Shown here: in pieces, positions 15,797-25,217 of the stretch
Layout: the number at the start of each line of letters is the position of its first letter
How positions within the stretch are numbered: the first letter of the stretch is position 1
Assembly: GCF_017916255.1 (NCBI RefSeq)
Contig: NZ_CP072827.1
Span: 4,179,501-4,243,500 of the forward strand
Direction of reading: 5' to 3'
Length of the DNA: 64,000 nt
DNA from: Streptomyces mobaraensis NBRC 13819 = DSM 40847
Lineage (GTDB): Bacteria; Actinomycetota; Actinomycetes; Streptomycetales; Streptomycetaceae
The notes under the pieces: generated by a model
Told to the model about the DNA's origin: nothing
The model's database searches: none
What the model saw: only the letters and a program-made list of their open reading frames with translations
Translations under genes and position numbers: made by a program

Positions 15797-17845
15797 GTGG
15801 CAGGAGGGACGGGGCGCTCGCGCCCCGTATGGATGGACGTGAAGCGCTACTTCCGTGGGCCGGTCATGTGGATCGTGCTGGCCGTCCTCGCCGTGGTCGT
15901 GTTGATGCAGGTCGTCGGCTCGTCCGGCGGCTACAAGTCGGTGGACACCAGTCAGGTTGTCGCGGCCATCCGTGACAACAGGGTGAAATCGGCCGAGCTG
16001 ACCACGGGCGACGAAAACAAGATCAAGGTCGAGCTCAAGAGCGGCCAGAAGATCAAGGGCAGCAGCAAGGTCCAGGCGAACTACATCGGCGACCAGGGCG
16101 TCCAGCTGTCCGCGATGCTCCAGAAGGCCGTCGACCAGAAGGACAAGGACGTCCTGCCCGAGGGCTACAACGTGGCGACGTCCAAGCAGAACCCGTTCAT
16201 CGGGGTGCTGCTGTCCCTGCTGCCCTTCGTCCTCATCGTCGTCGTCTTCCTGTTCCTGATGAACCAGATGCAGGGCGGCGGCTCCCGGGTGATGAACTTC
16301 GGGAAGTCCAAGGCCAAGCTGATCACCAAGGACACTCCGAAGACGACCTTCGCCGACGTGGCCGGGTCCGACGAGGCCGTCGAGGAGCTCCACGAGATCA
16401 AGGAGTTCCTCCAGGAGCCCGCCAAGTTCCAGGCCGTGGGCGCCAAGATCCCGAAGGGTGTGCTGCTCTACGGCCCGCCCGGTACCGGCAAGACGCTGCT
16501 GGCGCGCGCCGTCGCGGGCGAGGCCGGTGTCCCGTTCTACTCGATCTCCGGTTCCGACTTCGTCGAGATGTTCGTCGGTGTCGGTGCCTCCCGGGTCCGC
16601 GACCTGTTCGAGCAGGCCAAGGCCAACGCTCCGGCCATCGTCTTCGTCGACGAGATCGACGCCGTCGGCCGGCACCGCGGCGCGGGCCTCGGCGGCGGCC
16701 ACGACGAGCGCGAGCAGACGCTCAACCAGCTGCTCGTCGAGATGGACGGCTTCGACGTCAAGGGCGGCGTCATCCTGATCGCGGCCACCAACCGGCCCGA
16801 CATCCTCGACCCCGCGCTGCTCCGCCCGGGCCGCTTCGACCGGCAGATCGCCGTCGACCGCCCGGACATGCAGGGCCGCCTGGAGATCCTCAAGGTCCAC
16901 CAGAAGGGCAAGCCGGTCGCCCCGGACGTCGACCTCGCGGCCGTCGCCCGCCGGACCCCCGGCTTCACCGGTGCCGATCTCTCCAACGTGCTGAACGAGG
17001 CCGCCCTGCTGACGGCCCGCAGCGACAAGAAGCTGATCGACAACCACATGCTGGACGAGGCGATCGACCGCGTCGTGGCCGGCCCGCAGAAGCGGACCCG
17101 GATCATGAGCGACAAGGAGAAGAAGATCACCGCGTACCACGAGGGCGGTCACGCCCTGGTCGCGGCGGCCTCGCCCAACTCCGACCCGGTCCACAAGATC
17201 ACCATCCTGTCCCGGGGCCGTGCGCTCGGCTACACCATGGTGCTGCCGGACGAGGACAAGTACTCGACCACGCGCAACGAGATGCTCGACCAGCTGGCCT
17301 ACATGCTGGGCGGCCGCGCGGCCGAGGAGCTGGTCTTCCACGACCCGACCACGGGCGCCGCGAACGACATCGAGAAGGCCACCGCCACGGCCCGCGCGAT
17401 GGTCACCCAGTACGGCATGACCGAGCGGCTCGGCGCGATCAAGTTCGGCTCCGACAACTCCGAGCCCTTCCTGGGCCGCGAGATGTCGCACCAGCGCGAC
17501 TACTCGGAAGAGGTCGCCGCGCTGGTCGACGAAGAGGTCAAGAAGCTGATCGAGACCGCGCACAACGAGGCGTGGGAGATCCTGGTCGAGAACCGCGACA
17601 TCCTCGACAACCTCGTTCTGGCCCTCCTGGAGAAGGAGACGCTGAACAAGGAGGAGATCGCCGAGATCTTCAAGCACGTCGTGAAGCGCCCGGCCCGCCC
17701 GGCGTGGACCGGCTCCTCGCGCCGTACGCCGTCCAGCCGCCCGCCGGTGCTCTCCCCCAAGGAGCTCGCCCCGAGCAGCAACGGCGCCGCCGGCACCACC
17801 GGCGTCGACTCGGTCGAGCTGCCGGAGGACCTCCGCCCGGAGTGA
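15797..17845 (+). CDS. ftsH: ATP-dependent zinc metalloprotease FtsH
   Basis: A 682-residue membrane-bound AAA+ protease that degrades misfolded and regulatory membrane or cytoplasmic proteins. There are two transmembrane helices (residues 22-40 and 134-156) flanking an extracytoplasmic domain. Walker A GPPGTGKT is at 226-233, Walker B in [12 protein letters not shown] in [19 protein letters not shown], and the zinc motif HEGGH at 447-451. The Ser/Pro-rich C-terminal tail is typical of actinobacteria. GTG 15797 is used; ATG 15833 (MDVKRYFRG) is equally plausible and lies behind a hairpin that also masks AGGAGG at 15802. Confidence 0.97.
   Translation: MAGGTGRSRPVWMDVKRYFRGPVMWIVLAVLAVVVLMQVVGSSGGYKSVDTSQVVAAIRDNRVKSAELTTGDENKIKVELKSGQKIKGSSKVQANYIGDQGVQLSAMLQKAVDQKDKDVLPEGYNVATSKQNPFIGVLLSLLPFVLIVVVFLFLMNQMQGGGSRVMNFGKSKAKLITKDTPKTTFADVAGSDEAVEELHEIKEFLQEPAKFQAVGAKIPKGVLLYGPPGTGKTLLARAVAGEAGVPFYSISGSDFVEMFVGVGASRVRDLFEQAKANAPAIVFVDEIDAVGRHRGAGLGGGHDEREQTLNQLLVEMDGFDVKGGVILIAATNRPDILDPALLRPGRFDRQIAVDRPDMQGRLEILKVHQKGKPVAPDVDLAAVARRTPGFTGADLSNVLNEAALLTARSDKKLIDNHMLDEAIDRVVAGPQKRTRIMSDKEKKITAYHEGGHALVAAASPNSDPVHKITILSRGRALGYTMVLPDEDKYSTTRNEMLDQLAYMLGGRAAEELVFHDPTTGAANDIEKATATARAMVTQYGMTERLGAIKFGSDNSEPFLGREMSHQRDYSEEVAALVDEEVKKLIETAHNEAWEILVENRDILDNLVLALLEKETLNKEEIAEIFKHVVKRPARPAWTGSSRRTPSSRPPVLSPKELAPSSNGAAGTTGVDSVELPEDLRPE
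15802..15835 (+). promoter_or_regulatory. hairpin between AGGAGG and the second ftsH start
   Basis: AGGAGG at 15802-15807 is 25 bases from ATG 15833, too far for normal initiation, but GGGGCG CTCG CGCCCC (15811-15826) between them can fold and would shorten the distance. This bears only on start choice and possible translational control. Confidence 0.3.
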
Positions 17846-18002
17846 ACCGCGCCGCAGGGCCCGGAATGGATGCCGCGTCTCCCAGGTTCTAGCCTGGGGG
17901 CGCGGCATCGCGCATGTGTGCGCGCTCCTCCGGCCGGGTGAAGGGCCGAGTGGACGGGGGAGGGCCGCCGAACGGCGCGTACGCACGAGAGAACGAGGCA
18001 AC

Positions 18003-18611
18003 ATGATCGATCCGGTGACCCTGGACGGCGAGCGAGCCATCGGGCCGTTCGACGAGAAGCGGGCCGAGCAGGCGGTCCGCGAGCTGCTGATCGCCGTCGG
18101 CGAGGACCCGGACCGCGAGGGTCTGCGGGAGACCCCCGCCCGTGTGGCGCGCGCGTACAAGGAGATATTCGCCGGCCTGCGGCAGGAGCCGGCCGACGTG
18201 CTGACCACCACCTTCGACCTGGGCCACGACGAGATGGTGCTGGTCCGGGACATCGAGGTCTACAGCACCTGCGAGCACCACCTCGTCCCGTTCCACGGCG
18301 TGGCGCACATCGGCTACATCCCCGCGACCAGCGGCAAGATCACCGGTCTGTCGAAGCTGGCCCGCCTGGTGGACGTCTACGCCCGCCGTCCGCAGGTGCA
18401 GGAGCGGCTCACCACGCAGATCGCGGACTCCCTGGTGGAGATCCTGGAGGCGCGCGGCGTCGTCGTGGTGATCGAGTGCGAGCACATGTGCATGTCGATG
18501 CGGGGGATCCGGAAGCCCGGCGCGAAGACGATCACGTCCGCGGTCCGGGGCCAGCTGCGGGACCCCGCGTCCCGCGCGGAGGCGATGAGCCTCATCATGT
18601 CGGCGCGCTGA
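18003..18611 (+). CDS. folE: GTP cyclohydrolase I
   Basis: 202 residues, normal length. It catalyses the first step of folate synthesis, GTP to dihydroneopterin triphosphate. Zinc ligands are visible in [12 protein letters not shown] (Cys90, His93) and [11 protein letters not shown] (Cys163); [20 protein letters not shown] is the family signature. ATG 18003 follows GAGAACGAGGC. It sits just downstream of ftsH and upstream of the other fol genes, separated from them by the esterase/MprF-like pair. A strong hairpin follows the stop. Confidence 0.97.
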   Translation: MIDPVTLDGERAIGPFDEKRAEQAVRELLIAVGEDPDREGLRETPARVARAYKEIFAGLRQEPADVLTTTFDLGHDEMVLVRDIEVYSTCEHHLVPFHGVAHIGYIPATSGKITGLSKLARLVDVYARRPQVQERLTTQIADSLVEILEARGVVVVIECEHMCMSMRGIRKPGAKTITSAVRGQLRDPASRAEAMSLIMSAR

Positions 18612-18634
18612 GCCGGCGTCCCCGGAAACACGAA

Positions 18635-18660
18635 GGCCGCCCGCTGTGCCGCGGGCGGCC
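18635..18660. terminator. bidirectional hairpin between folE and the esterase gene
   Basis: GGCCGCCCGC at 18635-18644 pairs perfectly with GCGGGCGGCC at 18651-18660 around TGTGCC. It lies between the convergent stops at 18611 and 18683. Confidence 0.75.
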
Positions 18661-18682
18661 CGGAAGAGGCTTCGGGGACGGA

Positions 18683-19795
18683 TCAGGCGCTGAGGCGGCT
18701 GCCCATCCACTGGAGGGTGCCGGGGATCTCACGGCGCCAGGTGTTGAAGTTGTGACCGCCGCTCTCCAGGATCATCGAGGAGACCCGGGTGGGGTGCTTC
18801 GCGGCGAGGTCGATGAACTTCATCGTGTCCTTGTAGTTGTGCTCGCCCTGCTTGCTGCTGGTGACCAGCATCGAGATCTTGGGCAGCGGCTTGTTCTTCA
18901 GCCGCCAGATCAGGTTGTTCTCCTGCTCCAGCTTCTTGCTGCCGCCGAAGAGGGAACCGGTCGTGGGGTCCTGCGGGGCCTTGTAGTAGCCGGACAGCGC
19001 GGCGGCGGCGCCGTACGCCTCCGGGTGGCGCATCGCGAGCTTCAGCGCGCAGTAGCCGCCGGTCGAGTCGCCGATCATGCCCCAGTTGGCGGCCTTGGTG
19101 CCGATCCGGTACTGCTGCGCCATGGCCTTGCGCAGGTCCTTGGTGAAGAACGTCTCGGTCTTGGGGCCGTCGGGTATGTCCATGCACTCCGTGTCCCGGG
19201 GCGGGGCGACGGTCGGCCGCATCATCACCAGGATGGTGGGCTGCATCTTCTTCTCTTTGGCCAGCTTGTGCGCCGTCTGCGGGTAGTGCAGGCCCTTGAT
19301 CAGCGCCTCGGCGGTGCCCGGGTAGCCGGTCAGCACGACGGAGGCCGGAAAGGTGCGCTTGGCGAACTCGGGCTGGAAGTACTCCGGCGGCAGGTACACG
19401 AAGGCCGGGCTGGCGATCCGCGACTCGGGCCCCTGGATGTTCACCTTCTCGATCCGGCCGGCCACCCGGGGGACGGAGGCCCGGGGCACGTTCACCTGCT
19501 GGGTGCCGACCACCTGGACCCGGTGGGCGCCCGAGCTGTGGTCCACCACCACGCCCTGGTCCTGCTCCTGGCCGAAGAGGTCGGCCCAGGAGGCGTAGAA
19601 GCCGAACGAGTAGTTCGCGTAGAGGCCGATGGCGGCGAACAGGGACAGCTGGGTGACGAGCAGCATGCCGACGCGGCCCAGGATGGAACCCACGCTCTTC
19701 TTGCCGAGCCGCGGCCAGAGCCAGACGGTACACGCGAAGAGCACTACCGCCAGCACGGCGGCCAACAGCAGAACTGTCTTGCTGGTGAGACCCAT
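18683..19795 (-). CDS. membrane-anchored alpha/beta-hydrolase (esterase, antigen-85-like fold)
   Basis: 370 residues. Two N-terminal hydrophobic segments (about 5-27 and 40-62) anchor a large outside domain of the PF00756 esterase type. The nucleophile elbow is GDSTGG with the serine inside WGMIGDSTGGYCALKLA, and the C-terminal histidine is in ILESGGHNFNTWRRE. Relatives include mycolyltransferases, but Streptomyces has no mycolates, so the acyl substrate is unknown. It is divergent from the MprF/LysX-like gene with a 170-base shared promoter region, which suggests a lipid-related role. Confidence 0.8.
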   Translation of the reverse strand: MGLTSKTVLLLAAVLAVVLFACTVWLWPRLGKKSVGSILGRVGMLLVTQLSLFAAIGLYANYSFGFYASWADLFGQEQDQGVVVDHSSGAHRVQVVGTQQVNVPRASVPRVAGRIEKVNIQGPESRIASPAFVYLPPEYFQPEFAKRTFPASVVLTGYPGTAEALIKGLHYPQTAHKLAKEKKMQPTILVMMRPTVAPPRDTECMDIPDGPKTETFFTKDLRKAMAQQYRIGTKAANWGMIGDSTGGYCALKLAMRHPEAYGAAAALSGYYKAPQDPTTGSLFGGSKKLEQENNLIWRLKNKPLPKISMLVTSSKQGEHNYKDTMKFIDLAAKHPTRVSSMILESGGHNFNTWRREIPGTLQWMGSRLSA

Positions 19796-19965
19796 GAGGT
19801 GCTTTCTGCCGAGCGACCCGGCAACGGGTCGCGGAATGGTTACTTCTATCCGGGCCCGCCGCCGGCGGAACCTCCGCCCCTGAACCGTCGTCCTACAGGG
19901 CGCACATTGTCCGGAGCGGTACGGCCAGATGCCGTATGCCCACTCGACATGGACGACGGGAAGAG

Positions 19966-21816
19966 ATGTCTGTCAGGGAAGATGGCAAAAAGTCCGATGG
20001 GGTTCCTTCGGGTCCGAAGTGGCTGTCGGTGCTTGCCCGCATGGCCAAGGGGCCTCGGCCGGAGCGTGTTCCGGCCGTCGTAGGCACGGTCGCGGCGGTC
20101 ATCGGTCTGATGGACATCGCCGCCGGCGTCATCCCGCGCTTCCGCTTCAGCAAGATCCACACCTTGGCGGAGGTGCTGCCGGGTGCCGTCACCCAGCTGG
20201 CCGCCGCCGCGTCGATCGTCGTCGGCATCCTGCTGCTGATGCTCGCCCACGGCCTCAAGCGCGCGAAGTCCCGTGCCTGGTGGGCCGCGGTCATCGTGCT
20301 GCCGGTGGGCGCCGCCGCGCACCTTATTTACCGCCACTCCATCGTGGGCGCGGTCTTCTCGCTGCTGCTCTTCGCCTACCTGGTGCGGCACCGGAACGCG
20401 TTCACCGCGCTGCCCGACCCGCGCAGCCGCTGGAAGGCGCTGGCCAACTTCATCCTGATGGGTGGCGCCAGCTTCGCCCTCGGCTGGGTGATCGTCGGCT
20501 CGCACCCCGACCAGATGGTCGGCGACCCGCCGGTGCTGGAGCAGATCGAGCACGTCCTGTGGGGTCTGTTCGGCTTCGAGGGCTCGATCCGCTACACCGG
20601 CGGCGTGGACTACGTCGTCGGCTACTCCCTCGGCGCCCTCGGCCTGCTGACCGTCGCCACCACCGCGTTCCTGGCCTTCCGGCCGGAGTACCCGGCGGCC
20701 GTCCTCACCGAGGAGGACGAGGACCGGCTGCGCGAACTGCTGGCCAAGCACGGTGACCGCGACTCGCTCGGCCACTTCGCGCTCCGCCGCGACAAGAGCG
20801 TCGTCTTCTCCCCGTCCGGCAAGGCCGCCGTCTCCTACCGGGTGGTCTCCGGCGTCATGCTCGCCAGTGGCGACCCGATCGGCGACGTCGAGGCGTGGCC
20901 GGGCGCGATCGAGAAGTTCATGGAACTGGCCAAGCGCCACTCCTGGACCCCCGCCGTCAACGGGTGCAGCGAGACCGGCGGCGAGGTCTGGACCCGCGAG
21001 ACGGGTCTGGACGCCCTGGAGATGGGCGACGAGGCCATCGTCGAGGTCGCCGACTTCAGCCTCAGCGGCCGGGCCATGCGCAACGTCCGCCAGATGGTCA
21101 AGCGCATCGAGCGCAACGGCTACAGCACCAAGGTCCGCCGCGTCGGTGACCTGAGCCCCGAGGAGCTCGCGGTCGTCCAGCAGGCCGCCAACGCCTGGCG
21201 CGACACCGAGGAGGAGCGCGGCTTCTCCATGGCGCTCGGCCGGATCGGCGACCCCAAGGACCTGGACGCGATCATCGCCACCGCCCACAAGGACGTCGAG
21301 GAGGGCGAGAACGCGCCCTTCGGCGACCTGCGGGCCATGCAGCACTACGTGCCGTGGGGCAAGGACGGCAGCTCCCTGGAGCTGATGCGGCGCGACCGCA
21401 GCGCCGACCCGGGCATGAACGAGCTGCTGATCGTCGCCTTCCTCCAGGCCGCGCCCGAGCTGAAGATCAAGCGCCTGTCGCTGAACTTCGCGTTCTTCCG
21501 CTCCGCCCTGGAGCGCGGCAGCAAGCTGGGCGCCGGACCGGTGGTCCGGATCCAGCGCGGGGTGCTGATCTTCCTGTCGCGCTGGTTCCAGATCGAGTCG
21601 CTGTACAAGTTCAACGAGAAGTTCCGGCCGCGCTGGGAGCCGCGCTTCATCGTCTTCCCGAACAGCCGCGACCTGCCGCGCATCGGCTTCGCGATGATGC
21701 AGGCGGAGGGCTTCCTGGAGCTGCCGCGGCTGCTGCGCCGCCGCCCGGCGCCGCCCAAGCCGAGCTTCGACGAGGACGCGTCGGTGGAGCAGGCGGAGGT
21801 CACGCGCGCCGCGTGA
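19966..21816 (+). CDS. MprF/LysX-like phosphatidylglycerol aminoacyltransferase (DUF2156)
   Basis: A 616-residue membrane protein. The N-terminal third has about five hydrophobic spans (residues 35-230); the remainder is the DUF2156 GNAT-like catalytic domain, with RVVSGVMLASGDPIGDVEAW, SWTPAVNGCSETGGEVW, NVRQMVKRIERNGY and RRDRSADPGMNELLIV. This family transfers lysine (or alanine) from aminoacyl-tRNA to phosphatidylglycerol, lowering surface charge and susceptibility to cationic peptides. There is no fused lysyl-tRNA synthetase domain, unlike mycobacterial LysX. The start ATG 19966 gives the N-terminus I recall for Streptomyces relatives; ATG 19936 is the alternative. Confidence 0.85.
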   Translation: MSVREDGKKSDGVPSGPKWLSVLARMAKGPRPERVPAVVGTVAAVIGLMDIAAGVIPRFRFSKIHTLAEVLPGAVTQLAAAASIVVGILLLMLAHGLKRAKSRAWWAAVIVLPVGAAAHLIYRHSIVGAVFSLLLFAYLVRHRNAFTALPDPRSRWKALANFILMGGASFALGWVIVGSHPDQMVGDPPVLEQIEHVLWGLFGFEGSIRYTGGVDYVVGYSLGALGLLTVATTAFLAFRPEYPAAVLTEEDEDRLRELLAKHGDRDSLGHFALRRDKSVVFSPSGKAAVSYRVVSGVMLASGDPIGDVEAWPGAIEKFMELAKRHSWTPAVNGCSETGGEVWTRETGLDALEMGDEAIVEVADFSLSGRAMRNVRQMVKRIERNGYSTKVRRVGDLSPEELAVVQQAANAWRDTEEERGFSMALGRIGDPKDLDAIIATAHKDVEEGENAPFGDLRAMQHYVPWGKDGSSLELMRRDRSADPGMNELLIVAFLQAAPELKIKRLSLNFAFFRSALERGSKLGAGPVVRIQRGVLIFLSRWFQIESLYKFNEKFRPRWEPRFIVFPNSRDLPRIGFAMMQAEGFLELPRLLRRRPAPPKPSFDEDASVEQAEVTRAA

Positions 21817-21837
21817 GCCGCGCCCGCCGGACCCTGT

Positions 21838-21875
21838 GAGAGCCCTTCCCGGAACCGCTTCCGGGGAGGGCTCTC
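21838..21875 (+). terminator. hairpin between the MprF-like gene and folP
   Basis: A 17-bp stem (21838-21854 with 21859-21875, one mismatch) closes on a CCGC tetraloop 21 bases after the MprF-like stop. Confidence 0.8.
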
Positions 21876-21927
21876 GCCGTGTCGGCCGGTCGTCGCCGCC
21901 GGGGACCCACGGCCTACGCTGGTGGGC

Positions 21928-22815
21928 ATGAGTACCTTGCACGCTCGTATCGGGCCCGTCGGTCTGCCGCGGTGGGACCGCTGTGCGGTGATGGGCGTGG
22001 TCAACGTGACGCCCGACTCGTTCTCCGACGGCGGCCGCTGGTTCGACACCGCCGAGGCGGTCAAGCGGGGCCTGGACCTCGTCGCGGGCGGTGCCGACCT
22101 GGTCGACGTGGGCGGTGAGTCCACCCGGCCGGGGGCGCTGCGGGTGGACGAGGCCGAGGAGCGGCGCCGGGTGGTCCCGGTCGTCCGGGAGCTGGCCGGG
22201 GAGGGCGTCGTGGTCTCGGTCGACACGATGCGGGCCTCGGTCGCGGAGGCCGCCCTGGAGGCCGGTGCCGGGCTGGTCAACGATGTGAGCGGCGGGCTGG
22301 CCGACCCGGCGATGGTCCCGATGGCGGCGCAGGCCCGGGTGCCGTTCGTGGTCATGCACTGGCGCGGCTTCAGTGAGGACATGAACAGCCGGGCGGTCTA
22401 CGGTGACGTGGTCGGCGAGGTGGTCGACGAGCTGCGGCGGCGGGTGGACGCGGTGGTCGCGGCCGGGATCGAGCCGGAGCGGCTGGTGATCGACCCCGGT
22501 CTGGGCTTCGCCAAGAACGCCGGGCACGACCTGGCCCTGGTCGCCCGGCTGGACCGGTTGCGGGCGGAGCTGGGGCTGCCGCTGCTGGTCGCGGCGTCGC
22601 GCAAGCGCTTCCTGGGCCGGGTGCTGGCGGGCCCGGACGGCACCCCGCCGCCGGCCCGTGAACGGGACGCGGCGACCGCGGCGGTCTCGGTGCTGGCGGC
22701 GCGCGAGGGCGCGTGGGCGGTGCGCGTGCACGAGGTGGGCGCGAGCGCGGACGCCGTGCGCGTGGTGAGCGCCGTGGACGCCGCGCGCGCCGGAGCCCCC
22801 GAGGGGGCGGTGTGA
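21928..22815 (+). CDS. folP: dihydropteroate synthase
   Basis: A 295-residue TIM-barrel enzyme that joins p-aminobenzoate to dihydropterin pyrophosphate; the sulfonamide target. Signatures are MGVVNVTPDSFSDGG, DLVDVGGESTRPGA, DPGLGFAKNAGHD and ASRKRFLG. ATG 21928 has no good ribosome site; TACGCT at 21914-21919 looks like a -10 hexamer placing transcription start close to the ATG, so the mRNA may be leaderless. It is first gene of a tight folP-NTF2-like-folB-folK-DUF3180 cluster. Confidence 0.95.
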   Translation: MSTLHARIGPVGLPRWDRCAVMGVVNVTPDSFSDGGRWFDTAEAVKRGLDLVAGGADLVDVGGESTRPGALRVDEAEERRRVVPVVRELAGEGVVVSVDTMRASVAEAALEAGAGLVNDVSGGLADPAMVPMAAQARVPFVVMHWRGFSEDMNSRAVYGDVVGEVVDELRRRVDAVVAAGIEPERLVIDPGLGFAKNAGHDLALVARLDRLRAELGLPLLVAASRKRFLGRVLAGPDGTPPPARERDAATAAVSVLAAREGAWAVRVHEVGASADAVRVVSAVDAARAGAPEGAV

Positions 22816-23321
22816 GCTCGGCGCGCACGGACGCCGAGCGGGTCGAGCTCGCCAACACGGCCCTGTACGAGGCGGTGGAGCGCGGCGACACCGAGGCGAT
22901 GCGGCGGATGTGGCTGGACGACCCCGGTACCGAGGTGTCCTGTGTCCATCCGGGCTGGCCGGTGCTGCGCGGCCGGGGCGAGGTGCTCCGCTCCTACGCG
23001 CTGATCATGGCGAGCACCGACTACATCCAGTTCTTCCTGACCGACGTCGAGGTGTCGGTGGCCGGTGACACGGCCCTGGTGACCTGTACCGAGAACATCC
23101 TCAGCGGGGCGCCCGCGGAGTCCGAGGGCGAGCTGGGGCCGCTGGTCGGCCAGCTGGTCGTGGCGACCAATGTGTTCCGGCGGGTGGGGTCGGAGTGGAA
23201 GGTGTGGTCGCACCACGGGTCGCCGGTGCTGGCGGGCCGGGAGGACGAGGAGTACGGGGAGCGCGAGGAGGGCCCGGAGGATCTGGACGGGGGGCCCGGG
23301 CCGGTCGGGCCGCTGAGCTGA
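22812..23321 (+). CDS. NTF2/SnoaL-like protein embedded in the folate operon
   Basis: A 169-residue protein with a cystatin-like NTF2 fold: NTALYEAVERGDTEAMRRMW, VSCVHPGWPVLRGRGEVLRSY and WKVWSHHGSPVL. Its GTG start overlaps the folP stop by 4 bases (GTGA), with GAGGGGG upstream, so it is translationally coupled to folP. The C-terminal 25 residues are Glu/Gly-rich and disordered. Its position between folP and folB suggests a folate-related or regulatory role, but the family covers many functions and none can be assigned. Confidence 0.85.
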   Translation: MSSARTDAERVELANTALYEAVERGDTEAMRRMWLDDPGTEVSCVHPGWPVLRGRGEVLRSYALIMASTDYIQFFLTDVEVSVAGDTALVTCTENILSGAPAESEGELGPLVGQLVVATNVFRRVGSEWKVWSHHGSPVLAGREDEEYGEREEGPEDLDGGPGPVGPLS

Positions 23322-23669
23322 GGGGGCCGGCAGGTCGGCCTTCTCCGGTGCGGAGGGGCCCGGCGCGTCATCGCCGCGCGTCAGTGTGATGGATCCGTGA
23401 CCACTCGTTCGAGCTGCTTCCCGGACGGGTATGGGTGCTCATACGCCGGCCGGGGAACGCGGCGGACGCCGGTGACCAGCGTCACAGCCGTTCCCGGGCC
23501 GGGGCACCCGCGCCCGGGCGCTGTCGGTGCTCGCAGGTAGATTCGAGGTTGGGTATCCCGGTCGAAGGCCGGGGACGGGTGACGTTCCGGCCGCCGCCGG
23601 ACGTCCCTCCCCCGTGGCCGCGAGGGCACGGGAGGTACCCGTCACCGACGACCAGCAGGAGTGATTCGT

Positions 23670-24029
23670 GTGGACCGTGTCGCGCTGCGCGGCTTGAAGG
23701 CTCGCGGGCACCATGGGGTCTTTCCCCGAGAACGCGAGGAAGGCCAGACCTTCGTCGTGGATCTCGTGCTGAGCCTGGACACCCGGCCCGCCGCGGCCGG
23801 CGACGACCTCACGAAGACCGTCCACTACGGCATCGTGGCCGAGGAGGTCGTCGGCATCGTGCAGGGCGAGCCGGTCGACCTGATCGAGACCCTCGCCGAG
23901 CGGATCGCCGCGCAGTGCCTGAAGCACGACCCGGTGCGGGAGGTCGAGGTGGTCGTGCACAAGCCGGACGCCCCGATCACCGTGCCCTTCGACGACGTGA
24001 CCGTAACGATCACCCGGAGCCGAGTATGA
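23670..24029 (+). CDS. folB: dihydroneopterin aldolase
   Basis: A 119-residue enzyme that converts dihydroneopterin to 6-hydroxymethyl-dihydropterin and glycolaldehyde. Visible family features are LRGLKARGHHGVFPRERE, TVHYGIVAEEV, LIETLAERIA and the lysine in HKPDAPITVPFDDV. GTG 23670 was chosen because AGGAG sits 8 bases upstream; GTG 23661 would overlap that site. The stop overlaps the folK start by 4 bases. The 348-base gap after the NTF2-like gene may hold an internal promoter. Confidence 0.95.
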   Translation: MDRVALRGLKARGHHGVFPREREEGQTFVVDLVLSLDTRPAAAGDDLTKTVHYGIVAEEVVGIVQGEPVDLIETLAERIAAQCLKHDPVREVEVVVHKPDAPITVPFDDVTVTITRSRV

Positions 24030-24619
24030 GCAGCAGCGACCCGACCGTGCAGCCGGTGCCCGCCTCCGTGGTGGAGCAGGTGGACGCCGCCGATGTGACC
24101 CTGAGCAATCCGCAGTGGGCCGTGCTGTCGCTCGGCAGCAACCTGGGCAACCGCCTGGAGACGCTGCAGGGAGCCGTCGACGCCCTGGAGGACACGCCCG
24201 GCCTGCGGGTGAAGGCGGTCTCCCCGGTCTACGAGACCGAGCCCTGGGGCGTCGAGCCCGGCTCCCAGCCGTCCTACTTCAACGCGGTGGTGCTGGTGAA
24301 GACCACTCTCCCGCCGGCCTCGCTGCTGGAGCGCGGGCACGCCATCGAGGAGGCGTTCGAGCGCGTCCGCGACGAGCGCTGGGGGCCGCGGACCATCGAC
24401 GTGGACATCGTCACCTATCAGGACGTGATTTCCGACGATCCGCTGCTGACGCTTCCCCATCCGCGCGCCCACGAGCGTGCCTTTGTGCTGGTTCCGTGGT
24501 ACGACGTGGATCCGGATGCTGTTGTTCCGGGGCGTGGGCCGGTCGCCGACCTGCTGGCCGGGCTCGCCCGCGAGGGCGTACGGCCGCGGGTGGACCTGGA
24601 ACTCCGGCTGCCGGAATAG
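24026..24619 (+). CDS. folK: 6-hydroxymethyl-7,8-dihydropterin pyrophosphokinase
   Basis: A 197-residue kinase that transfers pyrophosphate from ATP to hydroxymethyl-dihydropterin, making the FolP substrate. Motifs are LSLGSNLGNR, PVYETEPWGV, FERVRDERWGPRTIDVDI and LPHPRAHERAFVL. It starts inside the folB stop (ATGA) and so is translationally coupled. The N-terminal 33 residues are an extra hydrophilic extension compared with E. coli HPPK. Confidence 0.96.
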   Translation: MSSSDPTVQPVPASVVEQVDAADVTLSNPQWAVLSLGSNLGNRLETLQGAVDALEDTPGLRVKAVSPVYETEPWGVEPGSQPSYFNAVVLVKTTLPPASLLERGHAIEEAFERVRDERWGPRTIDVDIVTYQDVISDDPLLTLPHPRAHERAFVLVPWYDVDPDAVVPGRGPVADLLAGLAREGVRPRVDLELRLPE

Positions 24620-24700
24620 CCGTTGGGCGAGTGGCGGCACGGGCGCCATGGAATGGGTACGGCTGGCTGTGTATGACGACGACGAGGGGCTGACGGCTCG

Positions 24701-25189
24701 GTGAAGCAACTTCGGATCGGGGTGCTGCTCGGCCTGTTCGCCGCGGCCGGAGTGCTGTCCTGGGCCGGTGCCCGGCTCTGGGACGCCTTCGGCACGTTGC
24801 CGAGCGTGCCGGTCGCGGCGCCGATCGTGCTGGCCGTCATCGCCGTCGTCCTCTTCGCGACGGCCGTCTCGCTCCGCGCCCGGCTGCGCGCGCAGCGCGA
24901 GCGGCGCCCCGGCGCCAAGGGCGTCGACCCGCTGCTGGCGGCCCGGGCCGTGGTGTTCGGCCAGGCCAGCGCCCTGGTCGCGGCGCTGGTGTCCGGCGCG
25001 TACGGCGGGGTGGGGGTCTTCCTGCTGCTGGACGGCATGGAGACCGACGCCCGGCGGGAGCAGACGATCTACGCCGGGGCCTCGGTGCTGGCCGGGGCCT
25101 GTGTGGTGGCCGCGGCGTTCTTCATGGAGCGGGTCTGCAAGCTGCCGGAGGACGACGACGAGGGGCCGGGGGAGGGGAAGCCCGCCTAG
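24701..25189 (+). CDS. DUF3180 membrane protein
   Basis: 162 residues with four hydrophobic spans in two pairs (about residues 5-25, 40-58, 85-110 and 122-145) and an acidic C-terminus. DUF3180 proteins follow the fol genes in many actinobacteria; no function is known. GTG 24701 is the only sensible start. It ends 28 bases from the convergent ABC ATPase gene without a clear hairpin. Confidence 0.85.
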   Translation: MKQLRIGVLLGLFAAAGVLSWAGARLWDAFGTLPSVPVAAPIVLAVIAVVLFATAVSLRARLRAQRERRPGAKGVDPLLAARAVVFGQASALVAALVSGAYGGVGVFLLLDGMETDARREQTIYAGASVLAGACVVAAAFFMERVCKLPEDDDEGPGEGKPA

Positions 25190-25217
25190 GCCCTGCCGGG
25201 CCGGGTCGCCCCGCCGC

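Noticed and set aside
18683..19795. Calling the membrane esterase a mycolyltransferase
   Set aside because: Fold and nucleophile fit, but the host lacks mycolic acids. Left as an esterase of unknown substrate.
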